Notes under the pieces: generated by a model
Seen by the model: only the letters and a program-made list of their open reading frames with translations
Told to the model about the DNA's origin: nothing
Databases searched by the model: none
Source: Bifidobacterium catulorum
Lineage (GTDB): Bacteria > Actinomycetota > Actinomycetes > Actinomycetales > Bifidobacteriaceae
Direction of reading: 5' to 3'
Assembly (NCBI RefSeq): GCF_003129925.1
Contig: NZ_QFFN01000023.1
Coordinates: 1-36,166, forward strand
Length of the DNA: 36,166 nt
Position numbers and translations under genes: made by a program
Part shown: piece after piece, positions 1 to 13,027 of the stretch
Layout: every line of letters starts with the position of its first letter
Numbering within the stretch: the first letter of the stretch is position 1

Positions 1-40
1 TTTTTTTTGTGGGCCGTTTTCGGCTTTCCATGAAGGGTTT

Positions 41-5082
<5,042 letters not shown>

Positions 5083-5281
5083 CTTTACACCCCGTACGCG
5101 GCCCCTTTCGGGCCCGCGACGGACACTGCGCGGAACGCGATGGCACGGAGCATCATCATGCGCCACGCATCGGCCAAGGCGAAAGAACACGAATACATCA
5201 CGGCACGCGTCCGCCATCCGGTCCCCAATCCACCGGGGAAGGCGGGGGAGACACCCCGCCGGGATAATCGAACACAGGATT
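5083..5281 (+). other. 23S-5S spacer
   Basis: About 200 bases of transcribed spacer. It contains a GC hairpin, GGCGGGG (5241-5247) with CCCCGCC (5254-5260), likely a processing or folding element. No tRNA seen. Confidence 0.8.
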
Positions 5282-5399
5282 TTGCGGCGGCCATGGCCCG
5301 GGGGAGACGCCCGGTCCCATTCCGAACCCGGAAGCTAAGACCCGGCACGGCGATGGTACTGCACCCGACAGAGTGTGGGAGAGTAGCACGCCGCCGCAA
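5282..5399 (+). rRNA. rrf: 5S ribosomal RNA
   Basis: A 118-base RNA whose ends pair perfectly (TTGCGGCGG with CCGCCGCAA), with the conserved core CCCATTCCGAACCCGGAAG (about 5316-5334) and GGTACTGC in the right places. It is the third gene of the operon, about 200 bases after the 23S, and is followed 18 bases later by a terminator. Confidence 0.96.
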
Positions 5400-5417
5400 T
5401 CACACTCTTACCAAGGA

Positions 5418-5449
5418 AAGGGACCGCCCCAGCCGGGACGGCCCCTTTT
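5418..5449 (+). terminator. rRNA operon terminator
   Basis: A 13-base stem (5418-5430 with 5435-5447, two internal mismatches) with a 4-base loop, running into TTTT at 5446-5449. It lies just after the 5S gene, so it most likely ends the rRNA operon. Confidence 0.75.
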
Positions 5450-5861
5450 CCCATATCCGGGGCTTCGACCACGCACACCGGCAAACACCCTTCCCGCACC
5501 ACACCCACAACAAACACAACACCCACCACACAACATCACTTCCCCCGCGCGGAACACATGCACAATAGCGTGGACACCGGGGGTACCGCGTCCGTCTCCG
5601 TGGCCGCAGACACCCCCATCATCACACACTCATTGAAGATTCAAGGCCAGAACGGGATTCTTATTCTCGCGTGTCGCCGTCGTGTCTTTGGTTGGTCTGA
5701 GCGGTCCGTCGAGCTTCTCTGATGCCGGACCCGCTCTCGTAGACGTCGATGCGGGTGACGGGTCGTTGCACGCCGGACATGGTGCTGGCAAAACCACATC
5801 CGTCAACAATACCGGTAAACCGACTTGTTCTTTGTGTTTTTTTGATGTACTGGAAGCATCC
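5450..5861. other. Non-coding stretch between rRNA operon and M23 gene
   Basis: No gene with a recognisable product. Short frames exist on both strands (for example plus 5682-5888 and minus 5661-5993), but none has a convincing ribosome site or family resemblance, and the two overlap each other. The first 150 bases are very C/A-rich on the plus strand. A T-run at 5837-5843 precedes the palindrome at 5862. Confidence 0.5.
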
Positions 5862-5879
5862 TACGTCCAAAGGGACGTA
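5862..5879. promoter_or_regulatory. Palindrome TACGTCC-N4-GGACGTA, candidate operator
   Basis: Two perfect 7-base arms, TACGTCC at 5862-5868 and GGACGTA at 5873-5879, separated by AAAG. It lies 24 bases upstream of the chosen start of the M23 gene. The size and TAC...GTA ends resemble sites bound by NarL/LuxR-type response regulators; that assignment is inference. Confidence 0.45.
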
Positions 5880-5903
5880 TTCCACTGAGAGATGAAGGAC
5901 ATC

Positions 5904-6530
5904 ATGAAAACCATGAAGACGAGGATGCAGCGCAATCGTAAACGGCAATTCCATCGAATTCTTCGCCAGGACCGCGAGCGGAGACAAACTCATACGAGGT
6001 TACGTATGCTTGCGGCCGGTTGTCTCATTTGCGTCATAACAATTATTCCTTCAATCCAGCCTTCCGCTGCATCATCAATGAATTGGAGCGCGAACCCTCC
6101 TCATCCTTCCTGCCGCATAGCCTATATCTGGCCTATCGTCGTCGATGGGGAACCGGTCATCACACGTCGATTCGAAAATCCACCGCGTCCATGGCTTCCC
6201 GGACATCGGGGCATCGACTTATCCACCGGCAAGGAGCAACCCATCATCGCCCCGGCGAACGGTAGAGTGGCCTTCGTGGGCAAGGTCGCATCGAAGAGCG
6301 TCGTGACCATCCGACATGAGGACAACATCACCACGACGTATGAGCCGGCTGTCAGCGACCTGCCCGTGGGGTCGTCGGTCATGCAAGGGCAGAGATTCGC
6401 AACGGTTCATGGCGGGTCGGACCATTGTGCGGAATCCTGCATGCATTGGGGCATGAAAACGGGAAAGACTACATATATGGATCCGGAACATGCCGTCAGG
6501 CCACAACGCATTGTACTGAAACCATTGTGA
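5904..6530 (+). CDS. Secreted or membrane-anchored M23 (LytM-like) peptidase domain protein
   Basis: Likely a cell-wall hydrolase or hydrolase-like factor outside the membrane. From the alternative upstream ATG (5892) the protein has 212 residues: a very basic N terminus (1-38), one hydrophobic segment (about 38-58) that is a signal peptide or anchor, then one M23 domain. The first zinc motif HRGID is at 105-109, followed by the typical APANGRV strand and a Y-EP turn. The second motif reads CMHWGM at 183-188, so the His normally first in HxH is Cys183, while zinc ligand His185 remains. I chose the ATG at 5904 because AAGGA (5895-5899) precedes it; the ATG at 5892 has no well-spaced ribosome site. 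There is no LysM or SH3 binding domain. The gene appears monocistronic. Confidence 0.85.
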   Translation: MKTMKTRMQRNRKRQFHRILRQDRERRQTHTRLRMLAAGCLICVITIIPSIQPSAASSMNWSANPPHPSCRIAYIWPIVVDGEPVITRRFENPPRPWLPGHRGIDLSTGKEQPIIAPANGRVAFVGKVASKSVVTIRHEDNITTTYEPAVSDLPVGSSVMQGQRFATVHGGSDHCAESCMHWGMKTGKTTYMDPEHAVRPQRIVLKPL

Positions 6531-6576
6531 TCATGAGATTCGTTGCCGATATACACGACAAACCCCTCCGATTGTG

Positions 6577-6582
6577 TAGAAT
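6577..6582 (+). promoter_or_regulatory. -10 box TAGAAT for acyl-CoA synthetase gene
   Basis: TAGAAT lies 32 bases before the start codon, so transcription would start near 6589 and leave a short leader containing the ribosome site. No good -35 box is visible. The same hexamer recurs before other genes in the window. Confidence 0.45.
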
Positions 6583-6614
6583 CCAAAGTAGCGAGTCAAA
6601 GACAGGGAGCAAGT

Positions 6615-8432
6615 ATGCTGAAGGAATATACTCGTCCTGAAACGATCAATGTCGATTCGAACAAGAACATCTTTTCCATCCTGGAAGAACGGGCAGGGCG
6701 CACGCCGCAGGATTCCCTCGTGGAATACAAGGACAACAATGGCGAATGGCAGTCGTTCACGGCCGAGGAATTTCAGAACCTCGTGATCTCTCTGGCCAAA
6801 GGCCTGATCGCCAGGGGGATTACCAAAGGTGATTCGGTGGCCGTGATCTCGCATACACGTTGGGAGTGGACGGCTCTTGACCTGGCCATAATGTCGATCG
6901 GCGCCTTGACGGTACCGGTGTATGAGACCAACTCCGCCCTGCAGGTCAAGATGATCTTCAATGACGCGAAGGTGAGAATGGCCTTCGTCGAAGACGATGA
7001 GCAACGCGACAAGGTCGAATCCATCCGTGATCAGGCGGCATACCTCAACGATGTCTATGTGATATCCCTTGGCGCGCTTGACGCGCTTGCAGAATTCGGA
7101 CGGACCATCGCCGATGACGAGTTCTGGAAGCGGGAGAACGCCGTCAACGGGGATGACCTCGCCACGATTGTATATACGTCGGGATCGACGGGCGCTCCCA
7201 AAGGCATCGAACTGACCCACGGCGGCTTTGTGTATATCGCATACTCCGGCTGCAACTCCATGCCCGACATTGCCATGAAACCCAATCGTCGGTTGTTGCT
7301 GTTCCTTCCTCTGGCCCATGTGTTCGCACGATATATGCAGTTCTTCTGCTTTGCGGGCAATGTGACATTGGGACTGTCCAGCAATCTGAAGACCATCATC
7401 CCCGATTTCCAGGTCTTCAAGCCGACTTTCGTCCTTGCGGTTCCGCGCATCTTCGAAAAGATATACAACGCCGCATCGCAGAAGGCCGGGAAGGGACTGA
7501 AGGGACGGTTGTTCTATGACGCTGCCGATACGGCGCGAGCGTGGTCCCATGCCCAACAGTCGGGGGAGAAGATTCCGTTGGGCGTCAGCGCCAAACATTC
7601 ACTATACAACACGTTGATCTATTCAAGCATCATGGAAGTATTCGGTGGTCATGTCGAGTACGCCGTATCCGGCGGGGCTCCTCTTGACAGCGCCGTCGCG
7701 CACTTTTTCAACGGCATCGGATTGCCGCTGCTTGAGGGCTATGGCATGACCGAGACCTGTGCCCCTGCATGTGTGAATCCGACGTCCGGATATAGGATCG
7801 GCACCGTCGGACTGCCTCTGGAAGGAGTGAGCTTCGGCGTGGACGACGATGGCGAGCTGTGCGTCAAAAGCCGTGCGGTATGCAGGGGATATCACAACCA
7901 TCCCGAAATCACCACGCAACAGATCGTCGATGGCTGGCTGCACACCGGCGATCTTGGAGACATCGACGACGACGGATTCGTCAGCATCACCGGCCGCAAG
8001 AAGGATCTGATCATCACGGCCGGCGGCAAGAACGTCTCACCGGGCATCCTTGAGGCGTCGGTGATGACATCGCCGGTCGTCGACCAATGTCTGGTCATAG
8101 GGGACCGGCGACCGTTCATCGCGGCCCTCATCACCATCGACCTGGCCGACGCGAATACATGGTTGAAGTCGCAGGGGGCCGAACCGGTGTCTTCGCTCGC
8201 CGAGGCGAAGGACAACCCCATCATCGCGACGGAGGTGGAGCGCGCCGTGGATGCCGCCAACGCATTGGTGTCCCGGGCGGAGTCCATCCGCAAGTTCGAG
8301 GTTCTTGACGAGGACTTCACGGAGGAGAACGGTATGCTTACGCCCAGCCTGAAGGCCAGACGCGCCGCCATAGAACAACGGTACGCCGGTCTGATAGACA
8401 AGGTCATCTACGTACCCAGGAAAGCCGCGTAG
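6615..8432 (+). CDS. Long-chain acyl-CoA synthetase (AMP-forming)
   Basis: Activates fatty acids to acyl-CoA via an acyl-AMP intermediate; cytoplasmic or membrane-associated. 605 residues from the chosen start. Visible adenylate-forming motifs: the phosphate loop YTSGSTGAPKG at 187-197, YGMTE at 376-380, TGD at 444-446, GRKKDLI at 460-466, and the C-terminal LTPSLK region carrying the likely catalytic lysine. The family is FadD15-like. An upstream in-frame ATG (6543) would add 24 residues, but GGGAG at 6605-6609 and the alignment of MLKEYT with MLREYS of the second copy (13560) favour 6615. Bifidobacteria are generally regarded as lacking beta-oxidation, so use of exogenous fatty acids for lipid synthesis is the more likely role (inference). 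Confidence 0.92.
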   Translation: MLKEYTRPETINVDSNKNIFSILEERAGRTPQDSLVEYKDNNGEWQSFTAEEFQNLVISLAKGLIARGITKGDSVAVISHTRWEWTALDLAIMSIGALTVPVYETNSALQVKMIFNDAKVRMAFVEDDEQRDKVESIRDQAAYLNDVYVISLGALDALAEFGRTIADDEFWKRENAVNGDDLATIVYTSGSTGAPKGIELTHGGFVYIAYSGCNSMPDIAMKPNRRLLLFLPLAHVFARYMQFFCFAGNVTLGLSSNLKTIIPDFQVFKPTFVLAVPRIFEKIYNAASQKAGKGLKGRLFYDAADTARAWSHAQQSGEKIPLGVSAKHSLYNTLIYSSIMEVFGGHVEYAVSGGAPLDSAVAHFFNGIGLPLLEGYGMTETCAPACVNPTSGYRIGTVGLPLEGVSFGVDDDGELCVKSRAVCRGYHNHPEITTQQIVDGWLHTGDLGDIDDDGFVSITGRKKDLIITAGGKNVSPGILEASVMTSPVVDQCLVIGDRRPFIAALITIDLADANTWLKSQGAEPVSSLAEAKDNPIIATEVERAVDAANALVSRAESIRKFEVLDEDFTEENGMLTPSLKARRAAIEQRYAGLIDKVIYVPRKAA

Positions 8433-8458
8433 CCGTGCTGAATTGGCTGGATATGACC

Positions 8459-8493
8459 TGCCGCTGGACATACTGCAAGCAAGTCCAGCGGCA
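8459..8493. terminator. Inverted repeat between convergent genes
   Basis: Perfect 11-base arms, TGCCGCTGGAC (8459-8469) and GTCCAGCGGCA (8483-8493), with a 13-base loop, in the gap between two convergent genes. No T-run on either strand, so termination function is inferred from position and stem strength. Confidence 0.5.
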
Positions 8494-8524
8494 AATCGAC
8501 ATTGTCTGAATCGTTCCCGTATCC

Positions 8525-10072
8525 CTATAGTCCCGCATCCGCCGGGCGAATGTACCCTGGGTCTATCAGGGTCTTCTTCAAGTTGCTGGCCGATACGCTG
8601 ACGATGTCCTCGTGAATGGTCGGAACCTTCCTTCCGCTCATTTCGGTGGTATCCGACAGCCGAAGGCCGTCGGTCGTGTCGAGTTCGTCTCCCATGTTCA
8701 GCGCTTTGACTGTCAGCGCGATGTCTTCGGCGTACTGCTTGCGGTTCTCCAGCCCGGTGCTCCATTGGTGTCCGTTGACGACTTGGAGGATGTTGGAGAG
8801 ATAGACGCCGTAGCCGGTTACGATAGGCCATGCGGGATCGTCTTCGGATCCCACCGTCGTCCCGCCCTTTTCGGAGGGGGATTGCCGTTCGCCCGTGGAG
8901 GAACCATTGTTCTGAGGCTCCGGCACCTTTCCTTTCTTCAGGTCCTTGTTGCCGGTGATGTTGCCGACGATGCCGCCGATGGTGATTTCCGGATTGATGT
9001 CGGCGGCAGAACCCTTGTATCCCATATCCGCGAGGGCGTCGGTCACGCCTGCGGCCACCATGTCGTTCATCGCAATCACGCCGTCGATGGATGGATGGGA
9101 CGGGGATTCCCCGTTCGCGTCGAGCCTATGGACGAACTCCGTCTTCGCCGCATCCTGATTGGGCGCCTCGAACACGACCCTGCTCCAGCTGCCTTCGTCA
9201 CTGGATGAATCCAGCAGCCCCGATGGGCTGATTGCGGCACCGGAGCGGAAATAGGGGCCCAGCGCCTGCCAGATGCCGGCGAACGCCTCCTTGTTGGTTT
9301 CATCATCGCTGGCGGGCAGCATGATCTCGATGCTCTTGGGATTGCGCGATGTGGCCCGGGCGAGCGCCAGCTTGCTGGCCGTCAGCGTGGCCTGAGTGTA
9401 TGCGATCTCCTTTACGGTGGACATGCGGACATAGGCGTCGGGGGCGAAACCCTCCACTTCGTTGGCCACGAGAACGACCGACACGCCGGCTTTTTTCGCC
9501 GCGTTCAGAGCGGACGCCAGATGCTCGACGCTCTTCGTCGTCTGATCGCCGTCGGATTGCTCCGCGGTCTGGGTGATGTAGTCGCCATACTGGCGTGTCG
9601 CGTCATCGGGGTCGGCGACGGGGGCGATGACGATGGTGGCTTTGCCACTGGACGTGTCCCGGGTCTCTCGGGCTGATCCGGAGGGGTCCGAGGTGGCCTG
9701 GGATCCGTGTCCGGCCACGTATTCGTCGACGGCGTCGATCTGCTCGTCGATGGTTTTGGATTTGACGGTCTCAATGTCATCCTCGTCGAATCCGTGCGTG
9801 ACAAGCGATTCGACGAGGTCGCCGCCCAGCTTGGTCCACTTGTTCAAAGGCGTGCTTTGCGAAAGCGTGATGCCATCATCGGGAAGCAGGATCAGTGCGG
9901 AACCCGCATTCGTGCGCTTGGCGGACGTTTCCGAGGCGGACGCATCGGAGGGACTTGGCGAAACGTCGGAGGCTCCGCCGCAGGCGGCGAGCGACAACAT
10001 CATGGCCAGACACGTCAGGGCGCCGACGAGGCTTGCACCGCGTTTGCACCATCCACGCACACGCACAGACAT
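8525..10072 (-). CDS. Sugar-type periplasmic-binding lipoprotein
   Basis: A 515-residue extracellular solute-binding protein attached by lipid. The N terminus has basic residues, a hydrophobic core and a lipobox LAAC with the lipidated Cys at 31, followed by a Ser/Asp-rich linker (32-57). The two-lobed fold of the sugar-binding (Peripla_BP_4, xylose/ribose-type) family is suggested by GVIAMNDMVAAGVTDALADM at 331-350 and the AAKKAGVSVVLV segment near 191-202. It is longer than usual members (about 330-380) because of extra polar segments near 121-143 and 383-412. The ribosome site AAGGA (minus strand of 10081-10085) supports this start. There is no permease or ATPase next to it, so it may serve a transporter encoded elsewhere or act in sensing. 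The ligand cannot be told. Confidence 0.85.
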   Translation of the reverse strand: MSVRVRGWCKRGASLVGALTCLAMMLSLAACGGASDVSPSPSDASASETSAKRTNAGSALILLPDDGITLSQSTPLNKWTKLGGDLVESLVTHGFDEDDIETVKSKTIDEQIDAVDEYVAGHGSQATSDPSGSARETRDTSSGKATIVIAPVADPDDATRQYGDYITQTAEQSDGDQTTKSVEHLASALNAAKKAGVSVVLVANEVEGFAPDAYVRMSTVKEIAYTQATLTASKLALARATSRNPKSIEIMLPASDDETNKEAFAGIWQALGPYFRSGAAISPSGLLDSSSDEGSWSRVVFEAPNQDAAKTEFVHRLDANGESPSHPSIDGVIAMNDMVAAGVTDALADMGYKGSAADINPEITIGGIVGNITGNKDLKKGKVPEPQNNGSSTGERQSPSEKGGTTVGSEDDPAWPIVTGYGVYLSNILQVVNGHQWSTGLENRKQYAEDIALTVKALNMGDELDTTDGLRLSDTTEMSGRKVPTIHEDIVSVSASNLKKTLIDPGYIRPADAGL

Positions 10073-10089
10073 ACATCACATCCTTCGCT

Positions 10090-10115
10090 GACCCATGGGC
10101 ATATGTGCATGGGTC
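10090..10115. promoter_or_regulatory. Inverted repeat in the leader of the binding-protein gene
   Basis: Arms GACCCATG (10090-10097) and CATGGGTC (10108-10115), 18 bases upstream of the lipoprotein start codon. It could be a repressor operator or an mRNA hairpin close to the ribosome site. A carbohydrate-responsive role would fit the gene but is inference. Confidence 0.4.
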
Positions 10116-10190
10116 CTCCGTAAATAATCGGCTATGGGGATTGTAAGGCATTTCGCAGACGCTTGCAGTGGAGGCACTGGTGGCATCCCC

Positions 10191-10227
10191 GCAAAAACAA
10201 GGATGCCCGGCACCAGGCCGGGCATCC
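10191..10227 (-). terminator. Terminator of icd
   Basis: Perfect 11-base stem GGATGCCCGGC / GCCGGGCATCC (10201-10211 with 10217-10227), 5-base loop. On the minus strand it is followed by TTGTTTTTGC, a good T-run. It lies 33 bases past the icd stop codon. Confidence 0.88.
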
Positions 10228-10259
10228 GGAAGAAGGCTATACGGGGAGAAAGCCTCGCG

Positions 10260-11480
10260 TCAGTCGGCAAGCGCCCTGCCGAGGTTCTCGTCCAATGCAT
10301 CCATGAAGCCCTCGGTGTCCAGCCAGGCCTGATCGGGGCCGATAAGCATGGCGAGGTCCTTGGTCATCTGCCCGCCCTCGACGGTGTCGATGATGACCTT
10401 CTCCAGGGTCTGCGCGAAGTGACGGACCTCGGGCGTGCCGTCGAGGTCGGCACGGTGCTTGAGGCCGCCGGTCCACGCGAAGATGGAAGCGATCGGGTTG
10501 GTGGAGGTCTTCTCGCCCTTCTGCCAACGACGGTAGTGACGGGTCACGGTGCCATGGGCCGCCTCCGCCTCGACGGTCTGGCCGTCCGGTGTCATGAGCA
10601 CCGAGGTCATGAGACCCAGGGAGCCGAAGCCCTGCGCCACGGAATCGGACTGCACGTCGCCGTCATAGTTCTTGCATGCCCAGATGTAGCCTCCGTGCCA
10701 CTTGAGGGAGCTGGCGACCATGTCGTCGATGAGGCGGTGCTCGTAGGTCAGTCCCTCGGCCTCGAACCGCTCCTTGTATTCGGTTTCGAACACTTCGGCG
10801 AAAATGTCCTTGAACTGGCCGTCGTAGGCCTTGAGGATGGTGTTCTTGGTGGAAAGGTACACGGGGTAATGGCGCATGAGGCCGTAGTTGAAGCAGGCGC
10901 GTGCGAAGCCACGGATGGAGTCGTTGACGTTGTACTGCACCTGGGCCACGCCGCCGTCCTCGCCGTAGTCGTAGACCACGTGCTCGATGGGCTCCGAACC
11001 GTTCTCCGGAGTGAAGGTGACGGTGAGCCTTCCCGCGCCCGGCACCTTGAAGTCGGTGGCCTTGTACTGGTCTCCGAAGGCGTGGCGGGCCACGACGATC
11101 GGCTTGGTCCAGCCCGGCACGAGCCGGGGCACGTTGCTCATGACGATTGGTTCGCGGAAGATGGTGCCGCCGAGGATGTTGCGGATGGTGCCGTTGGGGG
11201 ACTTCCACATCTTCTTCAGACCGAACTCCCTGACGCGGGCCTCGTCCGGGGTGATGGTGGCGCATTTGACGCCGACGTGCTCGCGTTTGATGGCCTCGGC
11301 GGCGTCGATCGTCACCTGGTCGTCGGTCGCGTCGCGGTTCTCGATGCCGAGGTCGTAGTAGTCGAGGTCGACGTCGAGGTACGGCAGAATGAGACGGTCC
11401 TTGATGTCCTTCCAAATGACACGGGTCATCTCGTCGCCGTCAAGCTCGACGACCTTGCCTTCGACTTTGATTTTCGCCAT
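10260..11480 (-). CDS. icd: NADP-dependent isocitrate dehydrogenase
   Basis: Oxidatively decarboxylates isocitrate to 2-oxoglutarate with NADP+. 406 residues, the usual length of the eukaryote-like homodimeric class. Substrate-binding region [13 protein letters not shown] at 94-106, followed by [20 protein letters not shown] and the C-terminal TVTRHYR region are typical. Ribosome site AAGGAG on the minus strand at about 11490-11495 supports the start. Divergent from the GuaB3-like gene, with a 143-base shared spacer that includes a small palindrome GTTGT-CATT-ACAAC (11516-11529). In bifidobacteria, which have an incomplete citric acid cycle, this enzyme feeds glutamate synthesis. A strong terminator follows. 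Confidence 0.96.
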   Translation of the reverse strand: MAKIKVEGKVVELDGDEMTRVIWKDIKDRLILPYLDVDLDYYDLGIENRDATDDQVTIDAAEAIKREHVGVKCATITPDEARVREFGLKKMWKSPNGTIRNILGGTIFREPIVMSNVPRLVPGWTKPIVVARHAFGDQYKATDFKVPGAGRLTVTFTPENGSEPIEHVVYDYGEDGGVAQVQYNVNDSIRGFARACFNYGLMRHYPVYLSTKNTILKAYDGQFKDIFAEVFETEYKERFEAEGLTYEHRLIDDMVASSLKWHGGYIWACKNYDGDVQSDSVAQGFGSLGLMTSVLMTPDGQTVEAEAAHGTVTRHYRRWQKGEKTSTNPIASIFAWTGGLKHRADLDGTPEVRHFAQTLEKVIIDTVEGGQMTKDLAMLIGPDQAWLDTEGFMDALDENLGRALAD

Positions 11481-11610
11481 GGGATAGTGCTCCTTCTAAC
11501 GGCATGATCGGATGCGTTGTCATTACAACATCTTTGTTCATACACGATTCATGTTTCAGCGCGTGGATAATGTCCAGTTTCGGCTCATCCTCATCGTCGC
11601 CACGGCGCAT

Positions 11611-11616
11611 TAGCCT
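11611..11616 (+). promoter_or_regulatory. Possible -10 box TAGCCT, leaderless start for guaB3
   Basis: A TANNNT hexamer ends exactly 7 bases before the ATG at 11624, so RNA would begin at or next to the start codon. The purine stretch AGGGAG (11617-11622) sits too close to the ATG to act as a normal ribosome site. No clear -35 box. Confidence 0.4.
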
Positions 11617-11623
11617 AGGGAGC

Positions 11624-12748
11624 ATGACTCAAGAGACTGAAATCGGCCTGGGCAAGTCCGGCCGTCTGTGCTATTCCCTGGACGATGTGGCCATCGTGCC
11701 GTCGCGACGCACCCGAGATCCCGGCGATGTGTCGACGGCGTGGCAGGTGGACGCCTACGAATTCGACATACCCGTCATCGGCGCCCCCATGGATTCGGTG
11801 ATGAGTCCGGCCACGGTGATCGAGCTGGGGCGTCTGGGAGGACTGGGGGTTCTCGATCTCGAAGGCCTGTGGACGCGTTACGACGATCCCGAGCCGTTGC
11901 TGGCGGAGATCGCGAAAGCCCCGCAGGAGCAGTCCACGGCACGCATGCAGGAGCTGTACAAGGCCCCCATCCGCGCCGATCTGATCACCAGAAGGCTGCA
12001 TGAGATTCGTGACGCCGGCGTGACCGTCGCGGGTGCGTTGACCCCGCAGCGCACGCAGGAGTTCTATTCCACGGTGCTTGAGGCCGGAGTCGACCTGTTC
12101 GTCATCCGCGGAACCGCCGTCTCCGCGGAACACGTGTCGCGCTCGCATGAGCCCCTCAATCTGAAGAAGTTCATCTACGAACTGGATGTCCCGGTAATCG
12201 TGGGCGGTGCCGCGACCTATCAGGCGGCGTTGCATCTCATGCGCACCGGCGCTGCCGGCGTGCTTGTGGGCATAGGCGGCGGTGCCGTCTCCACCATGCG
12301 TACCACCATCGGCATGCATGCCCCCATGGCCACCGCCATCGCCGATGTGGCCGCCGCACGCAGGGACTACATGGACGAGTCCGGTGGCCGCTATGTGCAT
12401 GTCATCGCCGATGGAGGCACCGGTGTGTCCGGCAATTTCGTCAAGGCGTTCGCGCTCGGCGCGGATGCGGTCATGCTCAGCGCCCCTCTGGCCCGCGCCT
12501 CCGAAGCCCCCGGCCGGGGTGAGCTGTGGGGTGCCGAGGCGCACCATGCCGAGTTGCCCCGCGGTCGCCGTTTCCATGTGGGCACTGTGGGTGACATGCG
12601 CCGCATTCTGTTCGGCCCCAGCCACCAGGCCGATGGGACCGTGAATTTCATCGGCGCGCTCCGCAGGGCCATGGCCTCCACGGGCTATCTCGACGTCAAG
12701 GAGTTCCAGCGCTGCGGCGTGGTGGTGACGCCTTACGAGAGCCTGTGA
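11624..12748 (+). CDS. guaB3: GuaB3-family IMP dehydrogenase-related protein
   Basis: A 374-residue TIM-barrel protein of the actinobacterial GuaB3 group (GMP/IMP metabolism-related; exact reaction uncertain). Recognised by IVPSRRTRDPGDVSTAWQ near residues 24-41, ELGRLGGLGVLDLEG, LHLMRTGAAGVLVG, and IADGGTGVSG near the phosphate site. It lacks the CBS pair of ordinary IMP dehydrogenase. In the segment equivalent to the catalytic GxGSICTTR loop it reads GGGAVSTMR, so the catalytic Cys position is Ser223. I chose the ATG at 11624; an in-frame ATG at 11504 would add 40 residues that do not look conserved. The strong terminator at 12783 ends the transcript. Confidence 0.85.
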   Translation: MTQETEIGLGKSGRLCYSLDDVAIVPSRRTRDPGDVSTAWQVDAYEFDIPVIGAPMDSVMSPATVIELGRLGGLGVLDLEGLWTRYDDPEPLLAEIAKAPQEQSTARMQELYKAPIRADLITRRLHEIRDAGVTVAGALTPQRTQEFYSTVLEAGVDLFVIRGTAVSAEHVSRSHEPLNLKKFIYELDVPVIVGGAATYQAALHLMRTGAAGVLVGIGGGAVSTMRTTIGMHAPMATAIADVAAARRDYMDESGGRYVHVIADGGTGVSGNFVKAFALGADAVMLSAPLARASEAPGRGELWGAEAHHAELPRGRRFHVGTVGDMRRILFGPSHQADGTVNFIGALRRAMASTGYLDVKEFQRCGVVVTPYESL

Positions 12749-12782
12749 CTTGTTGCGTCGCGGCGTGAGCAGCCGATGTTCG

Positions 12783-12813
12783 ATGGGCGGCGTTATGCCG
12801 CCCATTTTTTTTT
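12783..12813 (+). terminator. Terminator after guaB3
   Basis: Perfect 9-base stem ATGGGCGGC (12783-12791) / GCCGCCCAT (12797-12805), 5-base loop, followed by a run of nine T. A textbook rho-independent terminator. Confidence 0.92.
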
Positions 12814-12851
12814 CTTTGCCCTCGTATCCGACACGCCCGGGGGGATGGCGT

Positions 12852-12949
12852 CAAACGTTTGCCTGTGTGTGAGAAAACGGTTTCGTAATGATTTTTTCCT
12901 TGAGTTATCCACATTATTCGTTTTCGATTTGACTCTGTGAGCGTTCACC
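12852..12949. promoter_or_regulatory. Three CG-centred palindromes, candidate LacI-family operators
   Basis: CAAACGTTTG (12852-12861, perfect), GAAAACGGTTTC (12873-12884, one mismatched pair) and GTGAGCGTTCAC (12937-12948, one mismatched pair; extended form from 12936 to 12949). All have the central CG and A/T-flanked arms typical of LacI-family operators. The centres are 22 and 64 bases apart, close to whole helical turns. They lie in the 214-base spacer between the guaB3 terminator and the next gene. The regulator is unknown. Confidence 0.4.
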
Positions 12950-13027
12950 CCCATGCTTGTATATATCCCCTTAAACAGGATGCGCACGGATGAGCGTCCA
13001 CGGGGGCGAGCCAGGAAGGGCGAGAAG

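Noticed and set aside
5661..5993. Minus-strand 110-codon frame and plus-strand 68-codon frame (5682-5888)
   Set aside because: They overlap each other, have no clear ribosome site, and resemble no family I know. The plus frame has a GAGKTT-like phrase, but it lacks any ATPase context.
10134..11507. 457-codon plus-strand frame opposite icd
   Set aside because: It is the antisense shadow of a clear isocitrate dehydrogenase gene; long antisense frames are common in GC-rich genes.
11516..11529. Palindrome GTTGT-CATT-ACAAC in the icd-guaB3 spacer
   Set aside because: Arms of only 5 bases; too short to support a regulatory claim alone.
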